DNA of 64,000 bases from Nocardia transvalensis NBRC 15921 (GTDB lineage: Bacteria; Actinomycetota; Actinomycetes; Mycobacteriales; Mycobacteriaceae), in assembly GCF_000308875.1 (NCBI RefSeq), contig NZ_BAGL01000057.1, forward strand, positions 62,001-126,000. The letters are read 5' to 3'. Position numbers and translations under genes: made by a program. The notes beneath the pieces were generated by a model. That model ran no database searches. It was not told the origin of the DNA and was given only the letters and a program-made list of their open reading frames with translations. Below are positions 1 through 7,944 of the stretch, in pieces; position 1 is the first letter of the stretch; each line of letters begins with the position of its first letter.

Positions 1-56
1 CATCACCAGTCCTGACCTAGTACCAGCCCCGATGCTATCTTGACCAGCCCCCAAGA

Positions 57-77
57 ACGGCCCCGGCCGGGGGCCGT
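57..77 (-). terminator. GC-rich hairpin after the VOC gene
   Basis: Two 8-base arms, ACGGCCCC and GGGGCCGT, flank a 5-base loop. The hairpin lies about 70 bases beyond the stop codon of the leftward VOC gene, so it probably ends that transcript. No U-tract is evident. A gene entering from the left edge could use it instead. Confidence 0.5.
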
Positions 78-146
78 CGGGCAGGTTGTCCGACGAACAT
101 CCTCGAACGCCGCTGAGCGCGCCTTGGTCCGCGTGCTTCCGGTGAC

Positions 147-491
147 TCAGGGAGCCGGTGCCTGGGCGAGCGACAGGCTGTTCCCGTCGGGATCGAGCAC
201 TTCCACATGACGCACCCCGTTGCCGTAAGTATCGACCGGTCCGTGATCGATACCGTGCGCGGCGAAGCGAGCCAGGAAGTCGTCGAGATCGCTCACGCCG
301 AGTGTGATCATCGATCCGCCCACCCGCTCGGCTCGCACGGCCCGATCGTCGACCACGACCCACGCGTTCTCACCGATCTGCCACAGGTGTTCGTCGCCGA
401 TGACCTCGTCCGCCGCGCGCCCGAAGAACACCTCATACCAGCGCAGCGCCCTGCCCCGGTCACTCACGCACATGACGTGGTACAAGTCCAT
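147..491 (-). CDS. VOC (glyoxalase/bleomycin-resistance fold) family protein
   Basis: This 114-residue protein is one vicinal-oxygen-chelate module pair, the usual length for small actinobacterial VOC proteins. It starts with the typical strand MDLYHVMCVSD and ends with the family signature VEVLDPDGNSLSLAQ; His5 and Glu97 are plausible metal ligands. An AGGAG ribosome site lies just upstream of the ATG. VOC proteins include glyoxalases, dioxygenases and drug-binding proteins, and the substrate here cannot be deduced. It reads leftward towards a terminator-like hairpin and has no clear operon partner. Confidence 0.8.
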   Translation of the reverse strand: MDLYHVMCVSDRGRALRWYEVFFGRAADEVIGDEHLWQIGENAWVVVDDRAVRAERVGGSMITLGVSDLDDFLARFAAHGIDHGPVDTYGNGVRHVEVLDPDGNSLSLAQAPAP

Positions 492-769
492 CCCTGCTCC
501 TGTCCGTAGCTACGAAGGGTTGGACCACCGCCGCCGCCGATATTCATCGGACTGAGCCAGACCACCCGCACTCGCCGCTGAGCCCGCGCCCTGGCCGGGA
601 GATCGACTGTCGCGCAGAGTACCCGGAAAAGCTGAATCACCGTCGCACCAGATTCCGGTGCGACGGACCGTATTCGGTGACCGTGGGGCCGGTATGTCAC
701 ACACGGTTCGGAATCCGCGATGTTCTGGTGACCGGGGCCAGTGGGCCGACAAGTGAAGCTGGTGAGGCG

Positions 770-1207
770 ATGGATCCGATTGTGATCGCGGCGGGGACCG
801 CTGTGGTGAAGGCGATGGCCACCGAGGTCTGGAGCGCGGCGAAGGCTGCGGTGGTGAGGTGGTGGCGGAAATCCCATCCAGAACAAGCCGAGCGGGTGAG
901 CGCGGACCTCGACCAATTGCGCGCCGAGGTGATGGCCGCGCGGGCGGCGCAGGACACCGCGACCGAGGACGCGCTGGCGGGAATGTGGCGGCTACGCCTG
1001 CAGCACGCAATAGCCGGAAACCCCGCTCTGCGTGCGGAACTCGAACGCCTCCTGCACGACGAGCTCACCCCCCGGCTCAGCGTCAGCGACCAGAGCACCG
1101 TCGCCGCGATCAGCCAGACCGCCAACGCGAGGGGGCGGCGCAACACCATCGTGCAAGCCGGACGCGACGCCCATGTCGAGCAGCCGCCAGCGGCAGGCTC
1201 GTCATGA
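770..1207 (+). CDS. Helical effector-like protein with C-terminal RHIM-like amyloid motif
   Basis: The 145-residue protein starts at ATG 770; an in-frame start at 677 is possible but would add a non-conserved-looking extension. Residues 1-30 form a hydrophobic, amphipathic segment (MDPIVIAAGTAVVKAMATEV) followed by a Trp/Arg cluster and predicted helices to about residue 100. Near the C-terminus, residues 125-136 read NTIVQAGRDAHV, which contains the V-Q-x-G core of RHIM-type and bacterial amyloid signalling motifs. The architecture (membrane-targeting helical N-terminus, short C-terminal amyloid motif) resembles Bell-domain effectors of multicellular bacteria. Its stop codon overlaps the start of the next gene, which repeats the motif. 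Function is inferred from architecture only. Confidence 0.6.
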   Translation: MDPIVIAAGTAVVKAMATEVWSAAKAAVVRWWRKSHPEQAERVSADLDQLRAEVMAARAAQDTATEDALAGMWRLRLQHAIAGNPALRAELERLLHDELTPRLSVSDQSTVAAISQTANARGRRNTIVQAGRDAHVEQPPAAGSS

Positions 1208-1599
1208 CCGACCAACTCGGCAACACCGGCGACGAGGATCCTGAGCCCACGATCGAACAGCACGCCGCGGCCGCTGGCAGCGAGAACATCGTTGTGCAGG
1301 CCGGACGCGACGCCCACTTCACCGTGCACCACCACTCGCCGGAGCGGGGCGGCCAGCCACCGAGCAGGCCGACACACAGAGGTCGATCGGTGGCACCCGC
1401 TCAGGATCCACATCGACGACCGTCGATTCCTCGGCTCGTTCCGGTCTGCCTTGTCGTGATGGGAATCGTGTGGGCGAGTTCCTTCTACGTCTCCGGCGGC
1501 ATGTGGCCGCTCGAAAGCCTGGGGGATCTGAACCTCCTGCTCGCTGGTGCGGTGGTCCTAATGGGCCTGGCCCTGTTCTCAATACCCCGTCGTGGCTAG
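1204..1599 (+). CDS. Two-TM membrane protein with N-terminal RHIM-like amyloid motif
   Basis: The ATG at 1204 overlaps the previous stop as ATGA, which implies translational coupling. The 131-residue protein has an acidic N-terminus, then ENIVVQAGRDAHF at residues 27-39, almost the same motif as residues 125-136 of its neighbour. A Pro/Arg-rich linker (about 45-76) leads to two hydrophobic segments at about 78-95 and 108-127, so it is probably a membrane protein with the motif exposed on one side. A shared motif in adjacent genes is the expected pattern for amyloid-templated partner proteins. No enzyme domain is seen. A simple coincidence of Gly/Gln-rich linkers is the alternative. Confidence 0.6.
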   Translation: MTDQLGNTGDEDPEPTIEQHAAAAGSENIVVQAGRDAHFTVHHHSPERGGQPPSRPTHRGRSVAPAQDPHRRPSIPRLVPVCLVVMGIVWASSFYVSGGMWPLESLGDLNLLLAGAVVLMGLALFSIPRRG

Positions 1600-1746
1600 C
1601 TGCCAGGTCACAGGGGCGAGGGAGCACTGCCAGCCCACGCGCACCGGGGTCGACAGGCTCTCCCGGCGTCGGCCTGCCGACCGACGAGGCTCTGGCTACG
1701 CTGGTGATCCTGGTGACGGTTATCGGCGACCTTCGGGAGTCGGACG

Positions 1747-2004
1747 GTGGAGCCGAGATCTGCTGAGATGGGCGGCCACGCATCGCATGTGTGGAGCTAT
1801 CTGCAGGTGCTGCGGCACAGCGGCATTCTCGATCGGATCTCCGGCATGGTCGTGGGCGTTCCCCGCGAGATCGGGGGACTCGGCTCGCCCCAGTCGTCCC
1901 CGACCCTGCCCGAGATAGTCCTCGACGCACTCGGCGACCGGGATCTCCCGGTCCTGGGCAACGTCGAGGTCGGACATGCCGGGCCGAATCTGCCGATGCC
2001 GGTC
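1747..2004 (+). pseudogene. C-terminal remnant of an S66 family LD-carboxypeptidase (MccF-like)
   Basis: About 80 codons read like the end of an S66 peptidase: HVWSYLQVLRHSGILDRISG, GMVVGVPREI, then PVLGNVEVGHAGPNLPMPV, where the His of GHAGP matches the catalytic histidine region. No N-terminal domain with the nucleophilic Ser is readable in any frame upstream, and similarity stops at about 2004. The fragment lies in the 423-base gap between the amyloid-motif pair and the EthD gene and is most likely a decayed gene. Nothing else was seen in that gap. Confidence 0.55.
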
Positions 2005-2022
2005 GAATCAGTCAGCATTCCT

Positions 2023-2334
2023 TCAGTCGGCGCCGTCCTGCACCGGATAGTCGATGACGACCACACCGCCGGTGGCGTAGTTGACGACGTCGGCGGCCGC
2101 CCGGCGACCGTACGACGACGCCCGCGCCGCGGCCAGGGCGGCGGCGTCGGCGAAGTCTGCTTCGAAGACCGCGAAATACGGCGGTTCTCCGTTGGTCGCC
2201 GTCACGTCGAAGCTGTAGCGCCACGCAAGCAGGCCGGGCCAATTCACGACCAGCGGAAGATGGTTGTTCACGTAGTAGTCGCGGAAGTGGTCGGGGTCGG
2301 CGGGCTTGGGATAGAGGACCACCATTTTATGCAT
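2023..2334 (-). CDS. EthD family protein
   Basis: The 103-residue protein has the EthD/dimeric alpha-beta barrel pattern: N-terminal KMVVLYPKPADPDHFRDYY, then HLPLVVNWPG and a C-terminal strand VVVIDYPV. EthD-like proteins are small dimeric barrels that often accompany ether- or quinone-modifying oxygenases; most have no assigned reaction. The ATG at 2334 is 128 bases from the divergent LysR start, so the LysR regulator may control it. Confidence 0.8.
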   Translation of the reverse strand: MHKMVVLYPKPADPDHFRDYYVNNHLPLVVNWPGLLAWRYSFDVTATNGEPPYFAVFEADFADAAALAAARASSYGRRAAADVVNYATGGVVVIDYPVQDGAD

Positions 2335-2462
2335 GCCCGCCTCCTGCGTCAGCGGTCGGTTGAATCGTCATATGCGCAGGTTAGGGCTTGATGTGTGGTC
2401 GAGGGAAAGACCGGGACGAGATAGACTCAGAACGGATCGTTATCAATCGGCAGGGAGGACAC

Positions 2463-3365
2463 ATGGCGCCGGATACGGTGAGCCTGCGGTACTTCCTGGT
2501 GCTGGCGCAGGAGTTGAACTTCACCCGCGCGGCCGCACGGATCGGTATCGCGCAGCCGGCACTCAGTGCCCGGATGCGCCGACTGGAGGCGGAACTCGGT
2601 ACGAGCCTGCTGGTCCGCAACACACGTAGCGTCGAATTGACCACGGCCGGTGCGGCTTTGGCGGAGTCCGCGCCGCCCGCGCTGGCGGCGCTGGACCGCG
2701 CATGGGACACCGCCCGGAATGCGGGGGCCGGTGAACTGGGTACGCTGCGCATCGGATACAGCCTCAGCACCGGGGCCGAGACGGTACCGGCCTTGGTGGA
2801 CAAGCTCATTCGCAGCAGCCCGGGACTCGAGGTCGGCGCGGTCCCGATGGCGACACCGGAGATCTCCCCCGCGGTCGCCGACGGCCGCATCGATGCGGGG
2901 ATCACCCGCGGCGAACAGCCGGGTCGTGGCGTACGCCGATTCCTGCTGCGGCGCATGCGCGTCGGAGTCCAATTGGCACAGCATCATCCGCTGGCCGAAC
3001 ACCCGGAGATCGAGATCGCCGATGCCGCCGCATATCCGCTGCGACTCCCCGACCGTACGGCCAACCCCGTGATCCACGATCAGCTGTCCGCACTGTTCCG
3101 CGACATCCGGCCGAATCCCCGATTCCACACGCCCGCAGTCTCTTTCGACATATCTCAGCGCGACCTGCGTGACGGGCTCACCCTCGCCCCGGCCGGTGAA
3201 GCCGCGGCCACGACACAACCGGCCGGTCTCACGTGGCGACCGCTGCGAGGCGCACCCGCCTTGACCATCCACCTGGTCCTCCCGCGCGTGCAGTCACCAC
3301 TACACCGCCGCATCCGCACCGTCGCCAAAACCCTGGCACACGAACTGCACTGGCTGCCGGACTAG
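2463..3365 (+). CDS. LysR family transcriptional regulator
   Basis: The 300-residue protein has the typical length and layout of LysR regulators. Residues 5-64 form the winged helix-turn-helix (YFLVLAQELNFTRAAARIGI, QPALSARMRRLEAELG), followed by a two-lobed periplasmic-binding-protein-like effector domain. ATG 2463 is chosen because AGGGAGGA precedes it by a few bases; an upstream in-frame ATG at 2388 has no such site. It diverges from the EthD gene, its most likely target together with itself. The effector is unknown. Confidence 0.88.
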   Translation: MAPDTVSLRYFLVLAQELNFTRAAARIGIAQPALSARMRRLEAELGTSLLVRNTRSVELTTAGAALAESAPPALAALDRAWDTARNAGAGELGTLRIGYSLSTGAETVPALVDKLIRSSPGLEVGAVPMATPEISPAVADGRIDAGITRGEQPGRGVRRFLLRRMRVGVQLAQHHPLAEHPEIEIADAAAYPLRLPDRTANPVIHDQLSALFRDIRPNPRFHTPAVSFDISQRDLRDGLTLAPAGEAAATTQPAGLTWRPLRGAPALTIHLVLPRVQSPLHRRIRTVAKTLAHELHWLPD

Positions 3366-3424
3366 CCCGGCGGCACCGGGTACGACCCGAGCAACAGACC
3401 CTAGCGTGCCTCTAAAATAGAGGC

Positions 3425-3808
3425 ATGACCGACAGTCTCATACTGCGAGCGTGGCAATCGAAAGACTCCACACAACTTCCGGCCTTGCTCGACGAGGAGG
3501 CGATCTTCTCGAGCCCGGTCGCCGATTACCACGGCCGGACCCGCGCGGCACACCTGCTCGCCACGATCGCGACGGTCCTCGACTCGGTGCACCAGACCCG
3601 GCAGTGGACCGACGGGCGGGAGGGAATCTTCGCCTTCACCGCGCGATTCGACGACCGAGAACTCCAGGGGATGCTGTGGGAGGAACTCTCCGACTCCGGC
3701 AGCCTGACCCACGTGACACTGTTCCTGCGACCGTATCGGGCACTACGCGCGGCCATCGCGGAAATGGCACGGCGACTGGAAGATTCACCCCCGCCGCAAG
3801 AGGCATGA
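3425..3808 (+). CDS. NTF2-like (SnoaL-type) protein
   Basis: The 127-residue protein fits the NTF2-like cone fold: an N-terminal helix with a D/E-rich turn (LPALLDEEAIFSSPVADYHG), central strands (REGIFAFTARFDDRELQG) and LTHVTLFLRPYRAL at the end, typical of SnoaL-like proteins. Such proteins act as small isomerases, cyclases or binding proteins; the substrate is not visible. Its stop overlaps the start of the HxlR regulator as ATGA, so the two are co-translated. Confidence 0.7.
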   Translation: MTDSLILRAWQSKDSTQLPALLDEEAIFSSPVADYHGRTRAAHLLATIATVLDSVHQTRQWTDGREGIFAFTARFDDRELQGMLWEELSDSGSLTHVTLFLRPYRALRAAIAEMARRLEDSPPPQEA

Positions 3809-4137
3809 TCGTGGCGGCCGAAACGCCACGCCCGGTGCGCGGATCGACCACCGGGCGCCCGATCATGGCCCTCTTCGACCTGATGGGCCGGCGCTGGACA
3901 CTCCGGGTGATCTGGGAACTCGATCGAGCCCCAGGCCCGCTCACCTTCCGCGAACTACGCTCCGCATGCGGCGACCTCTCCTCGAGCGTGCTGACCCGCC
4001 GCCTCTCCGAACTCACCGAAGCGCGCCTCGTCCAACACGAGGAGGGCTACCGGCTGACCCCCACCGGGCGCACCCTCGTCGAACGGCTCACCCCGCTGAC
4101 CCAGTGGGCGGCGCAGTGGCACAACGATGATGGATGA
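3805..4137 (+). CDS. HxlR family winged-helix regulator
   Basis: The 110-residue protein is one HxlR/MarR-like winged helix: LFDLMGRRWTLRVIWELDRA, TFRELRSACGDLSSSVLTRR, LSELTEARLVQHEEGYRLTP and a C-terminal LVERLTPLTQWAAQW. HxlR proteins usually bind as dimers near redox or aldehyde-stress genes. The canonical N-terminal Cys is absent, so it is not an HxlR/HypR-type thiol sensor by that residue. ATG 3805 overlaps the stop of the NTF2-like gene. Confidence 0.87.
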   Translation: MIVAAETPRPVRGSTTGRPIMALFDLMGRRWTLRVIWELDRAPGPLTFRELRSACGDLSSSVLTRRLSELTEARLVQHEEGYRLTPTGRTLVERLTPLTQWAAQWHNDDG

Positions 4138-4187
4138 GTCATCGCTCCAGCACACGCCACCCGATCGGCAGCACCCGCTCGACGGCC

Positions 4188-5072
4188 TCAGCGGCTCGCT
4201 CGTAGTATGCGGACCGGGCGGAGCGATTCGGGTGGTTCACCCTCGAATTCCGCGGATTCACCGAGGTACCCGGCTATGACGTCCGTAGCGGCGTGGTCTT
4301 CGACGTCGGTGAAGCCGAGGGCGCGCAACTGTGCGGCGATACCGTCGGGAGTGAAGTAGCTGAACCAAGGTTCCCCGACAGCCGCTGCTCGATTCGCGCG
4401 CGCTCGCAGCTGCGCGCGGTCCTCGTCGGTGTCTGCCAGGTAATCGAAGATCACCTCGACCGGCTCGGATTGACCAGCGATGTATTCGAGGGTCGCGCGT
4501 GCGGCGTCCGGGGTCAGATAGAAGACGACACCGAGCCACACGAATGCGGCCGGATCGGTCCGGCTGAATCCGGCGGCCTCCAATCGTGTTGCCAGGGTGT
4601 CGGTTTCGAAGTCGACCGGCACGAAAGTCAACTGCTCGGGTTGGTCGATCCCGGACGCGGCGAGGCGTTGCCGTTTCCACGCTTGCGTAGCGGGATGGTC
4701 GACCTCGAATACACGCAGGCCAGGATTCGGGTTGCGGTAGGCGAAGGTATCCAGGCCCGCGCCGAGGATCACGACCTGCCGCACACCGGCGGCGACGGCC
4801 TCGGCCACCCGATCCTCGGCGAAACGCGCACGAGCGGCGAAGAACAACCGGCGCGGCCGATCAGCGACACCCAGCCGCAGCATCCCCATACCGGCGTCGC
4901 TACCGGGATCACCCTCCGCCGGCCGACCCACGTCGGTCAGCTCCTCCACCGTGACACCCAGCAGGGGCGCCGCCAGTGGATCACTGAGAATCACCGGCCG
5001 ATCGGCAATTTGATGATAGGCACGGGCGTAGGCGGTCACGAGCGCTGTCCGGCTGGGTCCCTCATTGTCCAT
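4188..5072 (-). CDS. Class I SAM-dependent methyltransferase of the TIGR00027/LCM-like family
   Basis: The 294-residue protein matches the large mycobacterial/nocardial group related to leucine carboxyl methyltransferases. It opens with SRTALVTAYARAYHQ, has the SAM-binding motif VVILGAGLDTFAYR at about residues 92-105, the acidic loop FEVDHPATQAWKR, and FVWLGVVFYLTPDAARATL after it. Members of this family are numerous in mycolata and mostly without assigned substrates. It reads towards the HxlR gene with only 50 bases between them. Confidence 0.88.
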   Translation of the reverse strand: MDNEGPSRTALVTAYARAYHQIADRPVILSDPLAAPLLGVTVEELTDVGRPAEGDPGSDAGMGMLRLGVADRPRRLFFAARARFAEDRVAEAVAAGVRQVVILGAGLDTFAYRNPNPGLRVFEVDHPATQAWKRQRLAASGIDQPEQLTFVPVDFETDTLATRLEAAGFSRTDPAAFVWLGVVFYLTPDAARATLEYIAGQSEPVEVIFDYLADTDEDRAQLRARANRAAAVGEPWFSYFTPDGIAAQLRALGFTDVEDHAATDVIAGYLGESAEFEGEPPESLRPVRILRASR

Positions 5073-5162
5073 ACCGAGACGCTACTCACCAACACCCCGC
5101 GAGCACCGTGAACCCGGCCACACCAGCGGGTCGAAGGGCGATATCGGCTGGTTCCGGAGCAT

Positions 5163-5270
5163 TCATCCGACTCCGCGCTTCTGACAGTGCTCGCACGAGC
5201 ACAGGTGTGGGAAGTCCGGGTCGCCGGTCGCGGAGAACCGGATATTGCCGCAGAGACAGCCGCCGTTCAT
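5163..5270 (-). pseudogene. N-terminal remnant of a GFA (CENP-V-type) zinc protein
   Basis: From ATG 5270 the leftward reading gives MNGGCLCGNIRFSATGDPDF, then HLCSCEHCQKR, and stops after 35 residues. This matches the start of GFA-family proteins, with the CxCG and CxC/xxC zinc ligands intact. Normal members run to about 120-140 residues, so the gene is broken; the bases down to about 5090 do not clearly restore the family in another frame. GFA proteins bind zinc and are named after a glutathione-formaldehyde adduct enzyme. The remnant sits between two leftward genes. Confidence 0.5.
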
Positions 5271-5343
5271 ATCGCGCCTTCCTGGTAGACACCAGCAGAC
5301 AGAGCGTAATCAGAAGCGCCACAAGCGGTATCGTGGCGGCTCA

Positions 5344-6246
5344 CTATCCGCTGTTGGTGTGCCTGTCGGCGGAGCGGCCGGGGTTCGAGGCGCTGTCGAC
5401 GTCCTCCGTTGTCGGCGGCAGGGCGCTGGGCCCCGTCCTGAGTAGGCGGTCGAGACGGGCGGAGGTGCTTTCGTCGGCGGGCAGGTAGACGATGAGTTGC
5501 TGGTCGTCGCCGTCGGGCAGGGTCAGCATCTCGAACGCGAGGCGCAGGTCCCCGGCGTCGGGATGGCGCAATTCCTCGATCCCGGTCCGCGCGGGCGAAT
5601 CAGTGTGTGCCCGGCTGGTGAATGCCGTGCCGGCGAGTGCGGTCAATTCCTCCGCCAGAGCGTTCACGTGCGGGTCGGTGAGGTGCGGGGACACCCTGAG
5701 AGCGGCGGTCCTGGCGTCCGCGACCTCGGCCCAGTTCAGGTATGCGGTGTGGGCGCGCGGATCCATCAGCACGAAGCGGACGAGATTGGCCGGGGTTCGG
5801 TCGAGCAGGCCGATCGGCGCCATCAGCCGGGTGAACCCGTCGGTATAGGCGAGTACGTCGGTCAGCCGGTTGATCACCGCGGCCGGGGCGGGTTCGAGGC
5901 GGTCCAGCAGCATCCGGACGGTCGGACGGACCTCGGAGCCCGGCGGCTCGATGGACGGGAACTGTATGCCGCGGGCGGCTTTCACGAGTCTGCGAAGCTG
6001 ATGCTGGTCGTTGTCCGTGAGCCGCAACGCGTCCACCAGCGCGGCGAGAACCTGGCGGGAGGGATGGCGGTCGCGGCCCTGCTCGAGGCGAGCCAGATAC
6101 TCGGCACTGACCCCCGCCAGGGTGGCAAGCTCGGCCCGCCGCAGTCCGGGGGTGCGCCGCCGGGTTCCCGACGGCAACCCGACGTCGCACGGCCGCAAGG
6201 CTTCTCGGCGGGAGCGTAGGAAGGCACCGAGCTCGTTCTCGCTCAT
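5344..6246 (-). CDS. XRE family regulator with MmyB-type ligand-binding domain
   Basis: The 300-residue protein has an N-terminal helix-turn-helix of the XRE type (LGAFLRSRREAL, GLRRAELATLAGVSAEYLAR, LEQGRDRHPSRQVLAALVDA) and a C-terminal MmyB-like PAS domain with VINRLTDVLAYTDGFTRLM and the FDPRA-like VLMDPRAHTAYLNW. Regulators of this type usually control a neighbouring, often divergent, dehydrogenase or reductase gene. Here the divergent neighbour is the NAD(P)H:FMN reductase starting at 6377, its probable target. Confidence 0.88.
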   Translation of the reverse strand: MSENELGAFLRSRREALRPCDVGLPSGTRRRTPGLRRAELATLAGVSAEYLARLEQGRDRHPSRQVLAALVDALRLTDNDQHQLRRLVKAARGIQFPSIEPPGSEVRPTVRMLLDRLEPAPAAVINRLTDVLAYTDGFTRLMAPIGLLDRTPANLVRFVLMDPRAHTAYLNWAEVADARTAALRVSPHLTDPHVNALAEELTALAGTAFTSRAHTDSPARTGIEELRHPDAGDLRLAFEMLTLPDGDDQQLIVYLPADESTSARLDRLLRTGPSALPPTTEDVDSASNPGRSADRHTNSG

Positions 6247-6376
6247 GATACCGAGCCTAGTGGTGGGGACCGCGGCTCAGCGTCGCCCTGCGAGTACCTG
6301 TCTCGGCACGGTCTTCCTGCCCGGAAACCCGGTCCTCAGAGTGGTCGGCGTAGATCCCATCGACCTGGAGTAGCGC

Positions 6377-6997
6377 ATGAAGCTCACGATCATCATCGGC
6401 AGCGTCCGGGAGGGCCGGTACGGGCCGCGGATCGCGCGGTGGTTCACCGGCAGGGCCGCCGAATACGACCGGTTCGACATCGATGTGCTCGACCTCGCCG
6501 ACGTGGAGTTGCCACCGGCGTTGCCGCCCAACGGGACGGCACTGCGAGATGTCGCGGCGCGCTCGGCGCCGCAGCGCGCGCTGGCCGGGCGGCTCGCCGC
6601 GGCGGATGCCTTCGTGGTGGTCACTCCGGAGTACAACCACAGCTTCCCGGCGGCACTCAAGCACCTGATCGACTGGCACTTCACCGAGTGGCAGGCCAAA
6701 CCGGTCGGCTTCGTCTCCTACGGCAGCCGCGGCGGTGGACTGCGCGCGATCGAGCAGCTACGGCCGATCTTCGCCGAGTTGCACGCGGTGACGGTGCGGG
6801 ATTCGGTCAGCATCGACCGGCACTCGGAGCGATTCGACGAGGACGGTGTCCTGTCCGACCCCGAGCGCCCGCACACAGCCGCGAGGGTGCTGCTGGACCA
6901 GCTGACCTGGTGGGCGAGCGCGCTGCACGAGGCCCGCGCGACCCAGCCGTACCCGGAGGGCCCGACCCGGCCCCCGGCCGTCCTGCGGCGGCAGTAA
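6377..6997 (+). CDS. NADPH-dependent FMN reductase family protein
   Basis: The 206-residue protein has the flavodoxin-like fold: N-terminal KLTIIIGSVREGRYGPRIAR, the flavin-binding VVTPEYNHSFPAALKHLIDW at about residues 79-98 and VGFVSYGSRGGGLRAIEQL. It probably supplies reduced FMN or reduces quinones or xenobiotics in the cytoplasm. A weak TGGAG site precedes the ATG. It is divergent from the MmyB-type regulator, which suggests redox- or ligand-dependent control. Confidence 0.88.
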   Translation: MKLTIIIGSVREGRYGPRIARWFTGRAAEYDRFDIDVLDLADVELPPALPPNGTALRDVAARSAPQRALAGRLAAADAFVVVTPEYNHSFPAALKHLIDWHFTEWQAKPVGFVSYGSRGGGLRAIEQLRPIFAELHAVTVRDSVSIDRHSERFDEDGVLSDPERPHTAARVLLDQLTWWASALHEARATQPYPEGPTRPPAVLRRQ

Positions 6998-7146
6998 CGC
7001 CCGAGCCGTCGATTGTCCCCCCGGTACATCCCCACCACGAGAAACGGATGACATCCGGCCGGGCAGCAGCGAAGATATTCATCACCCGACCACTGCGACG
7101 CGGCAGGTCATAAAGGTCCGTGGACCTGGTTCGAAAGAGGAACGTC

Positions 7147-7941
7147 ATGTCGAACACGCCGACACCGGTGGTATTCATTCACGGACTGTGGCTGCACGCC
7201 ACCAGCTGGGGACCGTGGCTCGAGCATTTCCGCGCGGCCGGCTACGCGCCCGTCGCCCCCGGCTGGCCCGGCGAGTCCGATACGGTCGCCGCGGCGCGCA
7301 CTCAGCCGGAAGCGGTCGCCGACATCGGAATCGATGTCGCCGCAGCGCATTTCGCGTCCATCATCGAGGAGCTGCCCGCACCGCCGATCATCATCGGTCA
7401 TTCCTTCGGCGGACTGCTCACCGAGAAGCTGATGGGCCGAAACCTCGGAATCGCCGGTGTCGCCATCGATCCGGCCCAGATCAAAGGTGTGCTGCCGCTC
7501 GCGCAGCTGAGGGCCGCGCTGCCGGCCCTCGGCAACCCCACCAACCTGCACAAAGCGGTGTCGTTGACCGAGAAGGAATTCCGCTACGGCTTCGGAAACG
7601 CCCTCAGCGAGCAGGAGTCCGCGGAGTTGTTCGAGAAGTGGACCGTCCCCTCGCCCGCGCGCCCGCTGTTCCAGGCGGCCGCGGCGAATTTCGTCCTGCA
7701 CTCCGAGGCCGAGGTCGACACCGCCAATTCGAATCGCGGCCCCTTGCTGCTCATCTCGGGCCTCGAGGACCACACCGTCCCCGATGTGGTGACCCGGTCG
7801 ACGCTGAAGCAGTATCGCGATTCCACCGCGGTCACCGAACTGCGCCAGTTCGAGGGCCGCGGCCATTCCCTCACCATCGACAGCGGCTGGAAGGATGTGG
7901 CGGACGCCATCCTGACGTGGCTGGCGGACAAGGGTTTCTGA
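7147..7941 (+). CDS. Alpha/beta hydrolase
   Basis: The 264-residue protein begins PTPVVFIHGLWLHATSWGPW with an HGLW oxyanion loop and has the nucleophile elbow GHSFGG (Ser at about residue 86). SGLEDHTVPDVVTRS carries a probable acidic residue, and the catalytic His is in FEGRGHSLTIDSGW. ATG 7147 is preferred to an in-frame start at 7120 because GAAAGAGG lies just upstream. The substrate is unknown, but the small cap suggests a haloperoxidase- or esterase-like enzyme. It ends four bases from the convergent GntR gene. Confidence 0.87.
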   Translation: MSNTPTPVVFIHGLWLHATSWGPWLEHFRAAGYAPVAPGWPGESDTVAAARTQPEAVADIGIDVAAAHFASIIEELPAPPIIIGHSFGGLLTEKLMGRNLGIAGVAIDPAQIKGVLPLAQLRAALPALGNPTNLHKAVSLTEKEFRYGFGNALSEQESAELFEKWTVPSPARPLFQAAAANFVLHSEAEVDTANSNRGPLLLISGLEDHTVPDVVTRSTLKQYRDSTAVTELRQFEGRGHSLTIDSGWKDVADAILTWLADKGF

Positions 7942-7944
7942 CAC

